Positions 35,434-44,810 of a stretch of 64,000 bases of DNA are shown piece by piece. The position numbers and the translations under genes were made by a program. The notes beneath the pieces are model-generated. The model searched no databases, had not been told where the DNA came from, and saw only the letters and a program-made list of their open reading frames with translations. The stretch's first letter is position 1. Every line of letters starts with the position of its first letter. The stretch comes from Bacteroidales bacterium F22 (lineage in GTDB: Bacteria; Bacteroidota; Bacteroidia; Bacteroidales; Bacteroidaceae): assembly GCA_029541985.1 (NCBI GenBank), contig CP095414.1, positions 558,001-622,000 of the forward strand, written 5' to 3'.

Positions 35434-36429
35434 CTAAGGTACCTCTATATGGTCTAAAATTTGACTTACAATTTGGTCAGAAGTCACATCGGCAGCTTCA
35501 GCTTCATATGTCAATCCGATACGATGACGCAAGACATCATGTGCAACCGCTCTAACATCCTCAGGAATAACATACCCTCTACGTTTAATAAACGCATAAG
35601 AACGAGCAGCGAGAGCAAGATTGATAGAAGCACGTGGAGACCCTCCAAATGAGATAAGTCCCTTAAGATCCTTCATATCATATTTTTCAGGGAAACGAGT
35701 AGCGAAAACGATATCAACAATATATCTTTCAATTTTCTCATCCAAGTACACCTTGCGTACTACTTCCCTAGCTTTGAGAATTTGTGAAGCATGCAAGATT
35801 GGTTTGACATCAAACTTCTCCCCTTTAATATTTTGACGAATAATCAATTTTTCCTCTTCAAGTTTAGGATAGTTTATAACCACTTTAAGCATAAAACGGT
35901 CAACCTGAGCCTCAGGTAATGGATAAGTACCCTCCTGTTCGATAGGATTTTGTGTGGCAAGAACCAAGAAAGGTGAAGGTAATTCAAACGTATTGGAACC
36001 CAAAGTAACCTGTCTTTCCTGCATGGCCTCGAGCAATGCACTTTGCACCTTGGCAGGAGCACGGTTAATCTCATCAGCTAAAACAAAATTAGCGAATATA
36101 GGACCATACTTAACTTTAAACTCTTCATTTTTTTGACTATAGATTTGAGTACCAATAACATCCGCTGGTAATAAATCAGGAGTAAACTGTATACGACTAT
36201 AATCCGATTCTATTAGACTAGCTAAAGTTTTGATAGCTAATGTCTTAGCTAATCCAGGAACACCTTCAAGTAAAATGTGCCCATCAGAAAGGAGTCCAAT
36301 CAGTAAAGACTCTACAAGATGCTTTTGGCCAACAATCGTTTGATTCATACCTGTCACCAAATCGGTGACAAATGCACTTTCTTTTTCAATCTGCTCATTA
36401 AGAGCCTTGATATCAATAGGTTCTGACAT
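35434..36429 (-). CDS. MoxR family AAA+ ATPase
   Basis: First gene of the Bat operon. The 331 residues contain Walker A GVPGLAKT (56-63), Walker B FVLADEINR, sensor 1 LATQNPIEQEGTYPLPEAQ and the sensor 2 helical domain. MoxR ATPases act as chaperones for VWA proteins. It is followed at once by DUF58, the accessory protein, batA, batB-batC, batD and batE, all on the minus strand. No perfect -33/-7 pair was found in the 160-nt spacer upstream. Confidence 0.93.
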   Translation of the reverse strand: MSEPIDIKALNEQIEKESAFVTDLVTGMNQTIVGQKHLVESLLIGLLSDGHILLEGVPGLAKTLAIKTLASLIESDYSRIQFTPDLLPADVIGTQIYSQKNEEFKVKYGPIFANFVLADEINRAPAKVQSALLEAMQERQVTLGSNTFELPSPFLVLATQNPIEQEGTYPLPEAQVDRFMLKVVINYPKLEEEKLIIRQNIKGEKFDVKPILHASQILKAREVVRKVYLDEKIERYIVDIVFATRFPEKYDMKDLKGLISFGGSPRASINLALAARSYAFIKRRGYVIPEDVRAVAHDVLRHRIGLTYEAEAADVTSDQIVSQILDHIEVP

Positions 36430-36521
36430 ACACTGTTTCTTTTTAGATTTAAATATTGTATTTCAATTTTTACGAGGCCTAAAATTAAGTAAACTATTTT
36501 TTACAAGCAACTATATCGTTT

Positions 36522-36570
36522 AAAAAAAACGCCCCCTTTTAGTTTTGTTAATACGAGAACGCTAAAAGGG
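36522..36570 (-). terminator. Hairpin terminator of the ftsY-rimO-LysM unit
   Basis: Arms CCCTTTTAG (36534-36542) and CTAAAAGGG (36562-36570) pair over 9 bp with a 19-nt loop. On the minus strand they are followed by GGGCG and a run of eight T at 36529-36522. It lies 20 nt after the LysM gene stop. Confidence 0.65.
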
Positions 36571-36590
36571 TAAATATTTTACTATTTTAT

Positions 36591-37325
36591 TCATTCCACC
36601 CACTTCATATCAACTCCTTTAATTCGAGGAATAGCGATCACATCTCCATATTTAACATCGTCAGGAGCAGATATAGAGTCATGATTATAAACAAAAATAA
36701 AATTAGAATATTTCTTTGAGCCATAATATAATAGCGATATACTCCTCAATGTTTCGCCCCGTTTAATCACATGCTTACAAAACTGTCCCAGGATACGAGA
36801 CTGATATTTCGCAGGAATAGTATACGAGGTCACATTTGTATTATTAAGCTTATCTAAAACGTGTTTTTCGTATTTAATTTCATCCTCTAAAACCCTATAA
36901 AAAGAGGAAACAGAATCATTATACTGCTTCCTCCTATTCAAATTATTAGCACTATCAACCCGAGCCACTGTAGCGCTAACTAAACTATCGACAGAAACCT
37001 TTATCTGCCCTTTTTGATTTTCTATCTTATTGAGATATTGCTCATAAGTCCTAAGATTACAATCCACTTGAGTCAGTTGTAAAAAAGAAGAGAAAAAGAA
37101 AAAGCCAGCCGAAAGTCCTATCAATAAGACCAATGCAACAGCAGTTACATAGTATATAATATATTTTTTATTAATACGAGGAGACGATTTCCCCTTCTTA
37201 TCAGCCGAATACCCCCCAAAAAGCACCTTTTGTGAAGCTAATTCTCGAGCAATAATTTCCTCTGTAGCCAGTTTATCCGCTTTATCTTTACCCTCTTTAG
37301 AATTATATTTACCCTTTTCGCTCAT
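36591..37325 (-). CDS. Membrane protein with C-terminal LysM domain
   Basis: A 244-residue protein of unknown role. A basic cytoplasmic N-terminal part (1-54) is followed by one membrane span (about 55-79), a coiled-coil-like region (about 85-160; LNKIENQKGQIKVSVDSL) and a LysM domain (about 183-234; HVIKRGETLRSISLLYYGSKKYSNFIF), which would bind peptidoglycan. It is last in the ftsY-rimO-LysM unit, 39 nt after rimO. A periplasmic peptidoglycan-binding function is inferred from topology only. Confidence 0.75.
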   Translation of the reverse strand: MSEKGKYNSKEGKDKADKLATEEIIARELASQKVLFGGYSADKKGKSSPRINKKYIIYYVTAVALVLLIGLSAGFFFFSSFLQLTQVDCNLRTYEQYLNKIENQKGQIKVSVDSLVSATVARVDSANNLNRRKQYNDSVSSFYRVLEDEIKYEKHVLDKLNNTNVTSYTIPAKYQSRILGQFCKHVIKRGETLRSISLLYYGSKKYSNFIFVYNHDSISAPDDVKYGDVIAIPRIKGVDMKWVE

Positions 37326-37364
37326 AAGAATTCAAAATAGACAAATTAGCCAACAGAAACGACC

Positions 37365-38669
37365 TTACTCCTCATCGACACATTGACCATACAACTCAAA
37401 GACATCCGCAGATACAATCTTCACGTCATAATAATGACCAATTTCAAGATTCCGATTCTCGTCCACTTTAATCAACACCTCAGGATCCACTTCAGGACTA
37501 TCAAATTCAGTGCGTCCCACATAATAATCCCCCTCGACACGGTCAATCACAACAGAGAAACATTTCCCCACTTTGGCTTCACTAAGTTCAGCAGCGATTC
37601 CCTGTTGAAGATTCATAAGCCTATCAAGACGATTCTGTTTAATCTCTTCAGAGACATTATCCTCATAATGCTGAGCAGCATAAGTACCCTCTTCATGAGA
37701 ATAAGCAAAAGCCCCCAACCTATCGAATCGAGTATCACGAACAAAATCAAGCAACTCCTCGAAATCCTCTTCAGTCTCTCCAGGATGGCCAACCAACATC
37801 GTAGTACGAATATGAATTCCCGGCACCTCCCGACGCATAGCTTCAATCAAGTCAATGGTTTGTTGTTTAGTCACATGGCGACGCATCAACTTCAACTGAT
37901 TATTACTAATATGTTGCAAAGCAATATCTAGATAATTACACACATTATCATGTTCACGGATAGCCCTAAGCACATCCATAGGAAAATGAGCAGGATACGC
38001 GTAATGAAGTCTCAAACGCTTCACACCAGGAATAGCAGCAAGGATATCAATCAAATCAGCCAATCGCTGTTTCTTGTATAAATCCACCCCATAATACGTC
38101 AATTCCTGAGCAATAATCTGAAATTCAGAAACCCCTTGAGCCACAAGATGTTCCACTTCTTTCACCAATTCCTCAATCGGTCTCGATTTATGTTTTCCCG
38201 TGATAATAGGGATAGCGCAATACGAACACTGCCTATCACAACCCTCAGAAATCTTCAGATAAGCATAATGGCTAGGCGTAGTCAACACACGTTCATGCTC
38301 CGCTGTAACATCATACGATTCTCCCAAATCACTAATCAATTCGTTCCAGTTAAACTTACCATAGAACTTATCAACAGAAGGAATCTCCCCCTCAAGATCA
38401 TGAAGGTATCTTTCAGAAAGACACCCCATAACAAATAATTTCTCTATAGCTCCACTTTCTCTCAACTCAGTCAGTTCAAGAATCATATTGATTGATTCCT
38501 CCTTAGCATCTCCGATAAATCCACAGGTATTTACTATCACAATATCACCTGTTATTTTATCAGGGTCATGATGAATCTCATAACCAAGAAGTTCAAACTG
38601 ACGAAGTAAGCGTTCCGAATCAACAAGATTCTTAGAACATCCAAGAGTAATTATATCTACTTTTTTCAC
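37365..38669 (-). CDS. rimO: Ribosomal protein uS12 methylthiotransferase
   Basis: Radical SAM enzyme that methylthiolates an aspartate of ribosomal protein S12. The 434 residues have the N-terminal MTTase domain with its three cluster cysteines (LGCSKN, NTCGFI, GCLSER), the radical SAM motif CDRQCSYC, and a C-terminal TRAM domain. LGCSKNLVDSE and SYCAIP separate RimO from the tRNA enzyme MiaB. It lies 20 nt after ftsY and before the LysM gene. Confidence 0.93.
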   Translation of the reverse strand: MKKVDIITLGCSKNLVDSERLLRQFELLGYEIHHDPDKITGDIVIVNTCGFIGDAKEESINMILELTELRESGAIEKLFVMGCLSERYLHDLEGEIPSVDKFYGKFNWNELISDLGESYDVTAEHERVLTTPSHYAYLKISEGCDRQCSYCAIPIITGKHKSRPIEELVKEVEHLVAQGVSEFQIIAQELTYYGVDLYKKQRLADLIDILAAIPGVKRLRLHYAYPAHFPMDVLRAIREHDNVCNYLDIALQHISNNQLKLMRRHVTKQQTIDLIEAMRREVPGIHIRTTMLVGHPGETEEDFEELLDFVRDTRFDRLGAFAYSHEEGTYAAQHYEDNVSEEIKQNRLDRLMNLQQGIAAELSEAKVGKCFSVVIDRVEGDYYVGRTEFDSPEVDPEVLIKVDENRNLEIGHYYDVKIVSADVFELYGQCVDEE

Positions 38670-38689
38670 GATAATCTATTATTGTATAA

Positions 38690-39652
38690 CTATTTATTTT
38701 TAGCGAATAAGGAATCAACAAAATCTCGACGATTAAACAACTGCAAATCATCAATACCTTCGCCCAACCCAATATATTTAACCGGAACCTTCAATTGGTC
38801 AGAAATACCAATCACCACGCCCCCTTTGGCCGTACCATCAAGTTTAGTGATAGCCAAAGAACTGACGTCAGTAGCCAGTGTAAACTGTTTAGCTTGTTCA
38901 AAAGCATTCTGTCCAGTTGACCCATCGAGTACCAACATCACCTCATTAGGCGCATATGGAAGCACCTTCTGCATCACCTTTTTAATTTTAGAAAGCTCAT
39001 TCATCAGCCCCACCTTATTATGAAGTCTTCCAGCCGTATCAATGATAACCACGTCAGCCTCATTAGCCACTGCAGAACTCAATGTATCAAAAGCGACAGA
39101 AGCAGGGTCAGAGCCCATAGACTGTTTAATCACCGGAACTCCCACGCGTTCTCCCCAGATACACAACTGTTCGACAGCCGCAGCTCTAAAAGTATCAGCA
39201 GCGCCAAGATAAACCTTTTTGCCCGCCTTCTTAAACTGATTAGCAAGTTTCCCAATAGTTGTCGTTTTACCGACCCCATTCACACCCACAACCATGATGA
39301 CATAAGGTCCTTCAATTCCGTCAGGGATATCAAAACCCTCTAGATCCTCTGAATTATTCTCTGTTAAGAGGTTAGCAATCTCACTTCTCAAGATATCATT
39401 AAGTTCACCCGTTCCGACATATTTATCTTCAGCGACTCTTTTCTCGATACGTTTAATCACCTTTAGAGTAGTCTCAACCCCCACATCAGAAGTAATTAGT
39501 ACTTCCTCAAGATTATCAAGTACTTCATCATCGACCTTCGACTTTCCAGCAACAGCCCTTGTCAGTTTGCCGAATACGCTCTGTTTAGTTTTGGACAAAC
39601 CATCATCCAATGTTTTTTTCTTATCCTTTGAGAAAAAATTAAATAGTCCCAT
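38690..39652 (-). CDS. ftsY: Signal recognition particle receptor FtsY
   Basis: GTPase that docks SRP-ribosome complexes at the inner membrane. The 320 residues from the ATG at 39652 start MGLFNFFSKDKK. They contain the N domain, G1 GVNGVGKTTTIGKLA, DTFRAAA, DTAGR and TKLDGTAKGG. The long acidic A domain of E. coli FtsY is absent, as usual in this phylum. The frame is open to 39706, but that extension has no family support. A TATCTTTG -7 box lies at 39691-39684. Confidence 0.94.
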   Translation of the reverse strand: MGLFNFFSKDKKKTLDDGLSKTKQSVFGKLTRAVAGKSKVDDEVLDNLEEVLITSDVGVETTLKVIKRIEKRVAEDKYVGTGELNDILRSEIANLLTENNSEDLEGFDIPDGIEGPYVIMVVGVNGVGKTTTIGKLANQFKKAGKKVYLGAADTFRAAAVEQLCIWGERVGVPVIKQSMGSDPASVAFDTLSSAVANEADVVIIDTAGRLHNKVGLMNELSKIKKVMQKVLPYAPNEVMLVLDGSTGQNAFEQAKQFTLATDVSSLAITKLDGTAKGGVVIGISDQLKVPVKYIGLGEGIDDLQLFNRRDFVDSLFAKNK

Positions 39653-39783
39653 AAATGCAAGATTCGTTATATTATTAATGAGGCAAAGATACACATTTCT
39701 CCTCACAACTTAGAATAAAACAGTTTAGATTTACAAGGCAGATATATGCAAAGCATCATCAGCAGTCCATCAGCAAAATAGCA

Positions 39784-39826
39784 CAAAAAACCCCTAGTAT
39801 GACTTATGTCATCTAGGGGCTTTTTT
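39784..39826 (-). terminator. Bidirectional terminator after the rpmB-rpmG-DUF4295 unit
   Basis: CCCCTAG and ATGAC (39791-39803, one bulged base) pair with GTCAT and CTAGGGG (39808-39819) around a TTAT loop. Six A flank one side and six T the other. Confidence 0.75.
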
Positions 39827-39870
39827 ACGTTCTCAAGAAGTCTAATTGTCTATTACTGACAAAGGAGACT

Positions 39871-40029
39871 CTATTTCTTGAAGAATTCCTTTACTTGGTC
39901 ATTAGGAACCATTCTTTCATCAAAGATATAAGCGCCAGTCTTAGGAGACTTAACCATCTTTACAACCTTTGTGTAAGAACGACCATCTTTTTTACCAGTT
40001 TGAAGCGTTGCTACTGATTTTTTAGCCAT
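39871..40029 (-). CDS. DUF4295 protein, probable Bacteroidota ribosomal protein
   Basis: A complete 52-codon frame (ATG 40029-40027, TAG 39873-39871), basic, starting MAKKSVATLQTGKKDG. It matches the DUF4295 family, found in Bacteroidota right after rpmG. My recollection, not checkable here, is that a small protein encoded at this position was seen in a Flavobacterium ribosome structure and named bL38. The position 12 nt after rpmG, the size and the charge fit a ribosomal protein. Confidence 0.85.
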   Translation of the reverse strand: MAKKSVATLQTGKKDGRSYTKVVKMVKSPKTGAYIFDERMVPNDQVKEFFKK

Positions 40030-40041
40030 GATTCAACTCTT

Positions 40042-40230
40042 TTATTTGATTTCTTTATGTACTGTCATTCTCTTGAGGATTGGGTTGTATTTCTTCAATT
40101 CCAATCTTCCTGTGGTATTCTTACGATTTTTCGTAGTAATATATCGTGAAGTTCCAGGCATACCACTATCCTTGTGCTCAGTGCACTCAAGGATCACCTG
40201 TACTCTATTACCTTTAGCTTTTTTTGCCAT
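40042..40230 (-). CDS. rpmG: Ribosomal protein bL33
   Basis: A 62-residue large-subunit protein. [19 protein letters not shown] and the [17 protein letters not shown] segment are typical of bL33. It lacks the CxxC pairs of zinc-binding L33 versions (one Cys only), so it is the zinc-independent type. It lies 21 nt after rpmB. Confidence 0.95.
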   Translation of the reverse strand: MAKKAKGNRVQVILECTEHKDSGMPGTSRYITTKNRKNTTGRLELKKYNPILKRMTVHKEIK

Positions 40231-40251
40231 TGTTCTTTAATTGTTTACAGG

Positions 40252-40512
40252 TTAACCTATTACTTTAATTGATTTCCAGTCACAGAATCCTTTTTGTACG
40301 GCATCACGAAGAGCAGCATCTAATCCCTTCTTGTTGATCATACGAAGACCTGAAGCACTAAGGCTCAACTTAATCCAGCAGTCTTGCTCTGCATAATAGA
40401 ATTTTTTCTTAAATAGGTTCACATCAAAAGTTCGTTTCGTCCTTCTTTTAGAATGCGAAACGTTGTTGCCAATCATGGCTTTCTTTCCGGTAATTTGACA
40501 AATCTTAGACAT
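40252..40512 (-). CDS. rpmB: Ribosomal protein bL28
   Basis: An 86-residue large-subunit protein. [21 protein letters not shown] and [11 protein letters not shown] are diagnostic of bL28. First of the rpmB-rpmG-DUF4295 unit, with a promoter about 50 nt upstream. Confidence 0.95.
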   Translation of the reverse strand: MSKICQITGKKAMIGNNVSHSKRRTKRTFDVNLFKKKFYYAEQDCWIKLSLSASGLRMINKKGLDAALRDAVQKGFCDWKSIKVIG

Positions 40513-40562
40513 CTCAATCCAATTTTTTCTTGTTAATACAAAAACTTCTTACAAACAGTGTG

Positions 40563-40593
40563 CAAAGTAAGCACTTTTTTATGACTTCACAAA
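40563..40593 (-). promoter_or_regulatory. Candidate promoter of rpmB
   Basis: On the minus strand TTTG (40593-40590), a 20-nt spacer and TACTTTG (40569-40563), one base short of the full -7 consensus. It lies in the tsaD-rpmB spacer. Confidence 0.5.
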
Positions 40594-40621
40594 ACATAGC
40601 GCCCTTTTTTTGCCATAAAAA

Positions 40622-41644
40622 CTACTTTATCACCATTCGAGCAAATGCTGGAGCATCAATATCGCAATAATCTCCATCAAGGAAGCGATAATAGCCAGCC
40701 ATCGCAATCATTGCTGCATTGTCAGTTGTAAATCCAAAAGAAGGGATATACACGTTCCAGCCAAAACGTTTGCCATGATCAAGAAAAGCTTGACGAAGTC
40801 CACTATTGGCAGACACCCCACCAGCAACAGCAACATCTTTTATGTTGTATTCCTTTACAGCTTTACGTAATTTATCCATTAAGATATCGACCACTGTAGC
40901 TTCAATTGAAGCAGCGATATCCTCTTTATGGTTCTCTACGAAATTAGCATCCTCCTCTACCCACTTACGCAGATTATACAAGAAAGACGTTTTTAGGCCA
41001 CTAAAACTATAGTCAAAATTAGCGACTCTAGGCTTAGCAAATTGGTACGCTTTAGGATTTCCTTTTCTTGCCAATTTATCGATGATAGGTCCACCAGGAT
41101 ACCCCAGTCCCATCACCTTAGCACATTTATCGATAGCCTCTCCAGCCGCATCATCAATAGTCTGTCCCAAGACCTCCATCTCGTCATGACTCTTAACCAA
41201 AATGATTTGCGAATTTCCGCCAGACACCAGCAGACAAATAAAAGGAAATTGAGGATGCATTCTTTTCTCATCTGGAGTATCAATAAAATGAGCAGATACA
41301 TGTCCCTTTAAATGATTTACATCAACCAATGGAATCCCCAATGACCGTGCGAACCCCTTTGCAAAAGAGACGCCGACCAGCAATGAGCCCATCAATCCAG
41401 GTCCCCTTGTAAATGCCACAGCACTCAGATCCTTACTTTCCACATTTGCTTGCTTAAGAGCAGCATCAACGACAGGAACTATATTTTGCTGATGTGCCCG
41501 CGAAGCCAATTCTGGCACGACACCACCATACGCCTCATGCACTTTCTGCGAAGCGATTATGTTACTCAACAACACACCATCCTTTATGACAGCAGCTGAA
41601 GTATCATCACAAGACGACTCTATACCTAATATTATTGTACTCAT
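40622..41644 (-). CDS. tsaD: tRNA N6-adenosine threonylcarbamoyltransferase
   Basis: Transfers the threonylcarbamoyl group to A37 of ANN-decoding tRNAs, with TsaB and TsaE. The 340-residue ASKHA-fold protein has LGIESSCDDTSAA, metal ligands His111 and His115 (NHLKGHVSAH) and SGGNSQI. GVSANSGLR and TTDNAAMIA carry the nucleotide-site residues near the C-terminus. A single-gene unit between a tRNA-Asp terminator and rpmB. Confidence 0.95.
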   Translation of the reverse strand: MSTIILGIESSCDDTSAAVIKDGVLLSNIIASQKVHEAYGGVVPELASRAHQQNIVPVVDAALKQANVESKDLSAVAFTRGPGLMGSLLVGVSFAKGFARSLGIPLVDVNHLKGHVSAHFIDTPDEKRMHPQFPFICLLVSGGNSQIILVKSHDEMEVLGQTIDDAAGEAIDKCAKVMGLGYPGGPIIDKLARKGNPKAYQFAKPRVANFDYSFSGLKTSFLYNLRKWVEEDANFVENHKEDIAASIEATVVDILMDKLRKAVKEYNIKDVAVAGGVSANSGLRQAFLDHGKRFGWNVYIPSFGFTTDNAAMIAMAGYYRFLDGDYCDIDAPAFARMVIK

Positions 41645-41673
41645 AGCTAATATATATTGTCTTTATTCATATC

Positions 41674-41709
41674 AAAAAAGCGCTCATCGAGTAATCTCAA
41701 TAAGCGCTT
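41674..41709 (-). terminator. Terminator downstream of the first tRNA-Asp
   Basis: On the minus strand a 14-bp stem with wobble pairs (41709-41696 with 41691-41678), a 4-nt loop and a T run (41679-41674). It starts 10 nt after the tRNA 3' end. Confidence 0.75.
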
Positions 41710-41719
41710 ATATAATGAG

Positions 41720-41793
41720 CGGTCCGGACGAGATTTGAACTCGCGACCCCATGCGTGACAGGCATGTATTCTAACCAACTGAACTACCGAACC
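41720..41793 (-). tRNA. tRNA-Asp (GTC)
   Basis: A full 74-nt cloverleaf on the minus strand. The acceptor GGTTCGG pairs with CCGGACC, the anticodon loop is CTGTCAC with GTC at 34-36, and the discriminator is G73. CCA is not encoded. It differs from the three copies at 47428-47736 by a compensated acceptor pair and two T-arm changes. Confidence 0.95.
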
Positions 41794-42010
41794 ATAGATA
41801 AAATATCATCTGATTACCCAAACGAGATTCACCCATTATTGAATATCATTTCAACACTGCAAAGATAGTTGTTTTTTACAGTCACTCCAAATTTTAGGTT
41901 AGGAATTTGACACGATATTTCATCATTTCGTTCTTTTTGTAGAAGAAAGTAAAGGGAAATACGTCATGACAGCGCACCCCCCTTTAGTTTATAGTGATTC
42001 TATAATCCCT

Positions 42011-43498
42011 TTAGTTATTAGACACTTTAAATGTCCAAACAAAATCACACGGAGGATTGTTCCTTAGAGTACGAGGAATGTTAATTACAAACCCATCACC
42101 TCGTTTAGTCCAATCAAGAGTAACCTTCGAGCCCAACATCGTGATACGACTCCCTTTAGCAGGTTGATTAGACTCTATCACAATCTCTTTAGGCATTTTC
42201 TTTTCGTTCACTTTGCATAAATAATAGAAAAAATGATCTCCATTCTCATTCTGAGTCATGCAGATATTATTCTCCTTATAGGGAACCAAAGGCTTAGTTC
42301 CATAGATAGCCTCGCTATTGAACTTCATCCAATCAGCATAATCTCTAAGCAACCTATAAGCTCCCGCTTGCCATTCTCCTTGTGGAGAAGGCGCAATATT
42401 AAGAAGCAAATTACCCCCCTTAGCAACAATATCGACGAGCAGTTGTATACCATCATGACCACTCATATATTTCGCATCATAAGTATAAGACCAGCCACCA
42501 CCAGAGATTACGCAAGATTCCCATGGATACGGTAAAGTCTTCTCAGGAACCCGATTTTCAGGCGTCAAATAATTTTGGTTGATACCATGAACAGCTCGGT
42601 CCACAACAATCAAGTCAGGGCGGATTTTGCGAGCTTTTTTCACAAACTCATCCATCTTAATATCTTGATTGATGACGCGCCCCTTGAGATATCCATCTTT
42701 AGCCTTACTTGCAGCCCGCTTGTAATAATCGACAATTTCGTCTTTAGACGTTTTAGCCACCCAGCCACCATCAAGCCAAAGAATATCTATCTTACCATAA
42801 TTAGTAAGCAGTTCAAGCATCTGATTCTGAGTATAGTCCACAAACTTCTGCCAACGCTCAGGATCTTCTGAAGGTCCATAATTCACATTTCTATCACGAG
42901 GAGGATATTTAGGATCCCAATAATAAGGACAATGCCAATCTGGTTTAGAAAAATAAGCACCCGCCCATAATCCTTGATTCCTGAAAGAATCAAACACCTC
43001 CTTGGCTATATTGCTACGAGGATTTGAAGAAAAAGGACAATCTTTCGCCGTCACCTTATAATCAGTATATTTAGTATCATACATACAGAACCCGTCATGA
43101 TGCTTGGTCGTAAATATAACATACTTCATCCCCGCCTCTTTGGCAGCTTTAGCCCATTTGTCAGGATTAAACTTATAAGGATTAAAAGTATTTTTCAACC
43201 CCTCATACTCCTTTTTATAAGTGAAATAATCATCAGGATTAGACCCTTTAGTTCGTTCACACCAGCCATATTCTTCTGGACAGATAGACCATGATTCCAC
43301 GATCCCCCACTGACTGTAAATCCCCCAATGCATCAAGAGACCAAACTTAAGCGACTGCCATTCAGCCACTTTTTTAAGAACTAGCGGATTCGTTTCAGGG
43401 ACATAACGCCCATCCTCATAAATAGCTTGAGCATAGACACTACAGCTGAATAAGACACTCAGCACAAGAGACAGCAAAGTTTTCATACATGTTTTCAT
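42011..43498 (-). CDS. Alpha-L-fucosidase, GH29
   Basis: Removes terminal alpha-L-fucose. The 495-residue protein has a signal peptide (1-24, VYAQ) and a GH29 barrel. KFGLLMHWGIYS, YVIFTTKHHDGFCMYD and IDILWLDGGW (nucleophile Asp243) are family landmarks. A smaller beta domain follows. No membrane or lipoprotein anchor is evident, so it is probably periplasmic. Last gene of a sulfatase, beta-propeller glycosidase and fucosidase series, 147 nt after the middle gene. Fucose on mucin, fucoidan or other sulfated glycans is the likely target. Confidence 0.92.
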   Translation of the reverse strand: MKTCMKTLLSLVLSVLFSCSVYAQAIYEDGRYVPETNPLVLKKVAEWQSLKFGLLMHWGIYSQWGIVESWSICPEEYGWCERTKGSNPDDYFTYKKEYEGLKNTFNPYKFNPDKWAKAAKEAGMKYVIFTTKHHDGFCMYDTKYTDYKVTAKDCPFSSNPRSNIAKEVFDSFRNQGLWAGAYFSKPDWHCPYYWDPKYPPRDRNVNYGPSEDPERWQKFVDYTQNQMLELLTNYGKIDILWLDGGWVAKTSKDEIVDYYKRAASKAKDGYLKGRVINQDIKMDEFVKKARKIRPDLIVVDRAVHGINQNYLTPENRVPEKTLPYPWESCVISGGGWSYTYDAKYMSGHDGIQLLVDIVAKGGNLLLNIAPSPQGEWQAGAYRLLRDYADWMKFNSEAIYGTKPLVPYKENNICMTQNENGDHFFYYLCKVNEKKMPKEIVIESNQPAKGSRITMLGSKVTLDWTKRGDGFVINIPRTLRNNPPCDFVWTFKVSNN

Positions 43499-43645
43499 TT
43501 TAGGTATTTTATAGATTAGGTAAATAAAATTTCATTCTTTTTCATCAACATCACAAACAAGAGAGAGGAAAAACGAAACGAAATAAGATCTTCAGCAAAT
43601 GTAATAATAACGATTGAATAAAAAAAACAGTTAATACCTAAAAAA

Positions 43646-44755
43646 CTATTTATCTAAAGGAATGCATGCGATATATGAATCATCTCCTTTTTTTATGGCC
43701 ACCAACAAAACTTTAGGTTGACCATCCTCTACATAAACAAAAGGCCGTTCCATCCGATCAGGATTAATCCACGAACCATCCTCAAGAAGAATATTCTTAG
43801 GAGTAATCTTGAAATTTGTTGCCCTACGCCAATTTATCCCATCCTTTGCCGTCACCAATCCAATAAACGAGTGCGCATGAAATACAGCATAGAAACGATC
43901 ACGATTAGAATCATACCACATAGAGACATCCTCCGTATCCAGATTATCGATGACCGCCTTATCCTGCATGACAAAAGGACCCACCGGAGACTCTCCGATA
44001 GCGATAGCTTGATTACGAATAAATCCCTTGACATTCGGTTTATCTCCTTTGACAATCAAGAAGTAATCACCCGATTTACCTTTTGCGATAGCAGGATTAA
44101 CAGTCAGTGTCGCAATAGGACCCGAAGGCTCAATCAACGGCATATCCATCCGCTGCCAAGGGCCATTCAAAGAATTCGCGACAGCCACCCCCGAACGCTG
44201 GTTCTTCCTTAGAAGACCTCGTTTAGGGTCCCGAAGATTCTCATTAGCCTTCAACAACTCATCGAAGGTATAAGCCTCATCCCCAAAATTAGTCGAAATA
44301 TAATACAAATAATATTTCCCATCGAAATACTTAATCTTAGCGTTGTGAGCAGTGATAGCATCCCAAGAATGATTTTCCAGTGTCCCTTCTTTAGTCAACG
44401 AATCCAATTCTCGTCCTTTCAGCACCGTCTCCTTATATTTCCAAGGTCCAAGTGGCGAATCAGATACAGCATGCGCTATTTCAGAAAACGTAAGCCACCC
44501 TTTAAAAGAATATTTCTTTTTCCATCGAGAATAAAATAAATGATAAGTTCCATCATCCCCTTTCAGGATAGATCCACCCCAATTATAGTAAAGACTATCT
44601 CGGAAGAGATTATGCTCATCCAAAGGCTGAATCATTTCACCCAAATCAAGAGTTTCAGATGATTCTTGAGCAATCACAGGACTAGCCGTGAAAGAAAGCA
44701 TAGCTAGAGCAAATCCAGCCAACATAAAAGTATTTAATATTGATTTTTTTTTCAT
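43646..44755 (-). CDS. Secreted beta-propeller glycoside hydrolase-like protein (GH43/GH117-like)
   Basis: A 369-residue exported protein (signal peptide 1-29). Repeated blades such as YHLFYSRWKK, YYLYYISTNF and DYFLIVKGDK, with GPW and GPF turns (LGPWKYKE, NGPWQRMD, VGPFVMQD), point to the five-bladed propeller of clan GH-F. An acidic residue in each of WGGSILKGDDG, SWDAITAHN and NLDTEDVSMW could be catalytic. It could also be an inactive binding relative. It lies between the sulfatase and the fucosidase; family membership needs a profile search. Confidence 0.7.
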   Translation of the reverse strand: MKKKSILNTFMLAGFALAMLSFTASPVIAQESSETLDLGEMIQPLDEHNLFRDSLYYNWGGSILKGDDGTYHLFYSRWKKKYSFKGWLTFSEIAHAVSDSPLGPWKYKETVLKGRELDSLTKEGTLENHSWDAITAHNAKIKYFDGKYYLYYISTNFGDEAYTFDELLKANENLRDPKRGLLRKNQRSGVAVANSLNGPWQRMDMPLIEPSGPIATLTVNPAIAKGKSGDYFLIVKGDKPNVKGFIRNQAIAIGESPVGPFVMQDKAVIDNLDTEDVSMWYDSNRDRFYAVFHAHSFIGLVTAKDGINWRRATNFKITPKNILLEDGSWINPDRMERPFVYVEDGQPKVLLVAIKKGDDSYIACIPLDK

Positions 44756-44810
44756 ATATAAGCGATGTACAAGTGGTCAGTAAATTTTAAAGATTCTCTC
44801 ATCATGACAA

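Noticed and set aside
39653-39706. N-terminal extension of FtsY
   Set aside because: It covers the likely promoter; MGLFNFF at 39652 is the typical FtsY start.
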